Assembly (NCBI GenBank): GCA_002440975.1
Contig: DJWN01000072.1
Coordinates: 1 to 23,523 of the forward strand
DNA from: Bacteroidales bacterium UBA6229
GTDB lineage: Bacteria > Bacteroidota > Bacteroidia > Bacteroidales > F082
Direction of reading: 5' to 3'
Length of the DNA stretch: 23,523 bases
Of this stretch, positions 22,422 to 23,523 are shown one piece after another. Within the stretch, counting starts at the first letter, position 1; every line of letters begins with the position of its first letter. The notes beneath the pieces are model-generated. The model did no database searches, had not been told where the DNA came from, and saw only the letters and a program-made list of their open reading frames with translations. The translations under genes were made by a program, and so were the position numbers.

Positions 22422-23523
22422 ATGAAAACTATAATGAAAAGTTATATTACACTCCTCACGGGTATATTGATAAGCCTAAGCATGTTTTGCCAGGCACAGG
22501 AAGTAGGAACCCTGAACGGACAACTAAACGTAGCACCTAACGGAGCCGCCGTTTACAGCATACAACTCGACCTGCCCGAAGGAAGGGGCGGGATGACGCC
22601 TCAGATAGCACTGCAATATAACAGCCAGGCTGGCGATGGTGTATTAGGTAAAGGTTGGGGAATAAGTGGCTGGTCGTATGTAGGCCGCGAAGCAGAAACA
22701 CCTTATTATGAGGGTCTTGAAGAATATCAAAGCAAAATTAGTCGTGTTGACTTTATGGGTGACGGTTTTTCGATTGATGGAAATAGGTTGATATTAGTAC
22801 AACAATCCACGGACAAAGACTACTATCGTTTTGAATTGGATAACAATACACGTGTTTTGCATTATAATCCTTCTAAAGCATTAGATAAAAATAGCAAAGT
22901 GCAAGATATTTCATATTTTGAGGTACAATCTCCTGATGGATCAATTAAAATATATGGGTCAAGTGGATCCAAACAGATTTATGGTGCTAATAATCCGGCT
23001 ATACGTTATTATCTTAAGCGAGTTGTTGATCTTTCGGGTAATATTATTGAGTATAATTATGATATCTCCCAGGAGACTGGTGAATTATATTTAAAGGAAA
23101 TCATTTACTCGAAAGACAATGAAAATATATCAACAAGTAATACTGAATATTATAAAGTTAAGTTTAATTACACTGGAATTATTAAGCAGCATTCCTACAC
23201 CACATTTATGCCCTATAATGATGAAAAGTATGAATATACTGTTAGCAAGTTGCTTGAAAGTATTACCCTTAGTTTTTATGAAGCCGGATCATCAAGTGTC
23301 GTAAAGCAATGGAAATTAGAATATCTGCGGGGTGGCCTGTTTGGTGAGATAAATTCTAACACAGGAAAGAATTATCTAAAACAAATCACTTTAACCGATG
23401 GTAATGAAAAAGTACTAAAACCTACAGTTTTTGAATGGACTTTCAATTCCAGCACTGATAAGTATGAAAAGAGACTGGCTTATGAGACTTTTGAAGATGT
23501 ATGGTGGTCTAATACTCCTGGAC
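22422..23523 (+). CDS. SpvB/Rhs-type secreted protein, N-terminal part (runs off the window)
   Basis: The frame is open from the ATG at 22422 to the window edge (367 codons) with no stop codon. It begins with a signal peptide (SYITLLTGILISLSMFCQAQ), followed by the SpvB N-terminal domain pattern: PNGAAVYSIQLDLPEGRGGM, then TPQIALQYNSQAGDGVLGKG and WGISGWSYVGREAETP. Further on it has the typical LKRVVDLSGNIIEYNYD and LKQITLTDG segments. Proteins of this kind (SpvB/TcdB/Rhs) usually continue into YD repeats forming a shell around a variable C-terminal toxin; that part lies outside the window. From about 22700 on, the sequence is more AT-rich than the first 280 bases. A second in-frame ATG at 22434 is also a possible start. 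Confidence 0.88.
   Translation, partial: MKTIMKSYITLLTGILISLSMFCQAQEVGTLNGQLNVAPNGAAVYSIQLDLPEGRGGMTPQIALQYNSQAGDGVLGKGWGISGWSYVGREAETPYYEGLEEYQSKISRVDFMGDGFSIDGNRLILVQQSTDKDYYRFELDNNTRVLHYNPSKALDKNSKVQDISYFEVQSPDGSIKIYGSSGSKQIYGANNPAIRYYLKRVVDLSGNIIEYNYDISQETGELYLKEIIYSKDNENISTSNTEYYKVKFNYTGIIKQHSYTTFMPYNDEKYEYTVSKLLESITLSFYEAGSSSVVKQWKLEYLRGGLFGEINSNTGKNYLKQITLTDGNEKVLKPTVFEWTFNSSTDKYEKRLAYETFEDVWWSNTPG

Overview
The window looks like chromosomal DNA of a Bacteroidota bacterium (Bacteroidia or a near relative). Three things point there: type IX secretion (T9SS) type A sorting domains, repeated TAnnTTTG promoter -7 boxes instead of TATAAT, and a CzcA-type efflux pump fused to its outer-membrane channel. 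No rRNA, tRNA, CRISPR array or intact insertion sequence was seen. All calls come from reading motifs and gene order; no database search was possible.

Left part (1-7506, + strand): a heavy-metal RND efflux operon, made of a CzcA-CzcC fusion, a lipoprotein adaptor and a DUF302 protein. A serine-hydrolase lipoprotein with its own promoter follows. From 7503 to 9636 (- strand) lies a histidine kinase / OmpR-type response regulator pair. The space upstream of the kinase (9637-9930) holds four 10-bp-phased repeats that look like a response-regulator box. It also holds a promoter and a strong terminator that bound a candidate small RNA of about 125 nt.

Middle (9949-13250, + strand): a stand-alone Fic protein, glucose-6-phosphate isomerase, a DUF6265 lipoprotein and a nitroreductase. 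A RhuM family gene (- strand) and the decayed remains of a T9SS-secreted protein gene follow (13339-15064), which suggests an accessory patch.

Right part (15103-20867, - strand): six closely spaced genes. In transcription order they are a membrane-anchored octaheme cytochrome c of the tetrathionate reductase family, a di-heme-type cytochrome b, a two-domain rhodanese lipoprotein, a YeeE/YedE half-transporter, a second YeeE/YedE half fused to a rhodanese-like domain, and a small membrane-anchored rhodanese-like protein. I infer an envelope sulfur-handling system joining quinone-linked electron transfer to periplasmic persulfide chemistry and sulfur transport. Its striking feature is that three of the six proteins end in exactly Gly-Gly-Cys. 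Two of these have rhodanese-like domains without the catalytic cysteine, and in one the terminal cysteine is the only cysteine. This resembles the swinging GGCGG arm of SoxY and is the best candidate for an undescribed system here.

The last part (20868-23523) holds a repeat-rich gene-free stretch, an XRE-type regulator (- strand), a small T9SS protein with one YD-like motif, and the start of a large SpvB/Rhs-type secreted protein that runs off the right edge.
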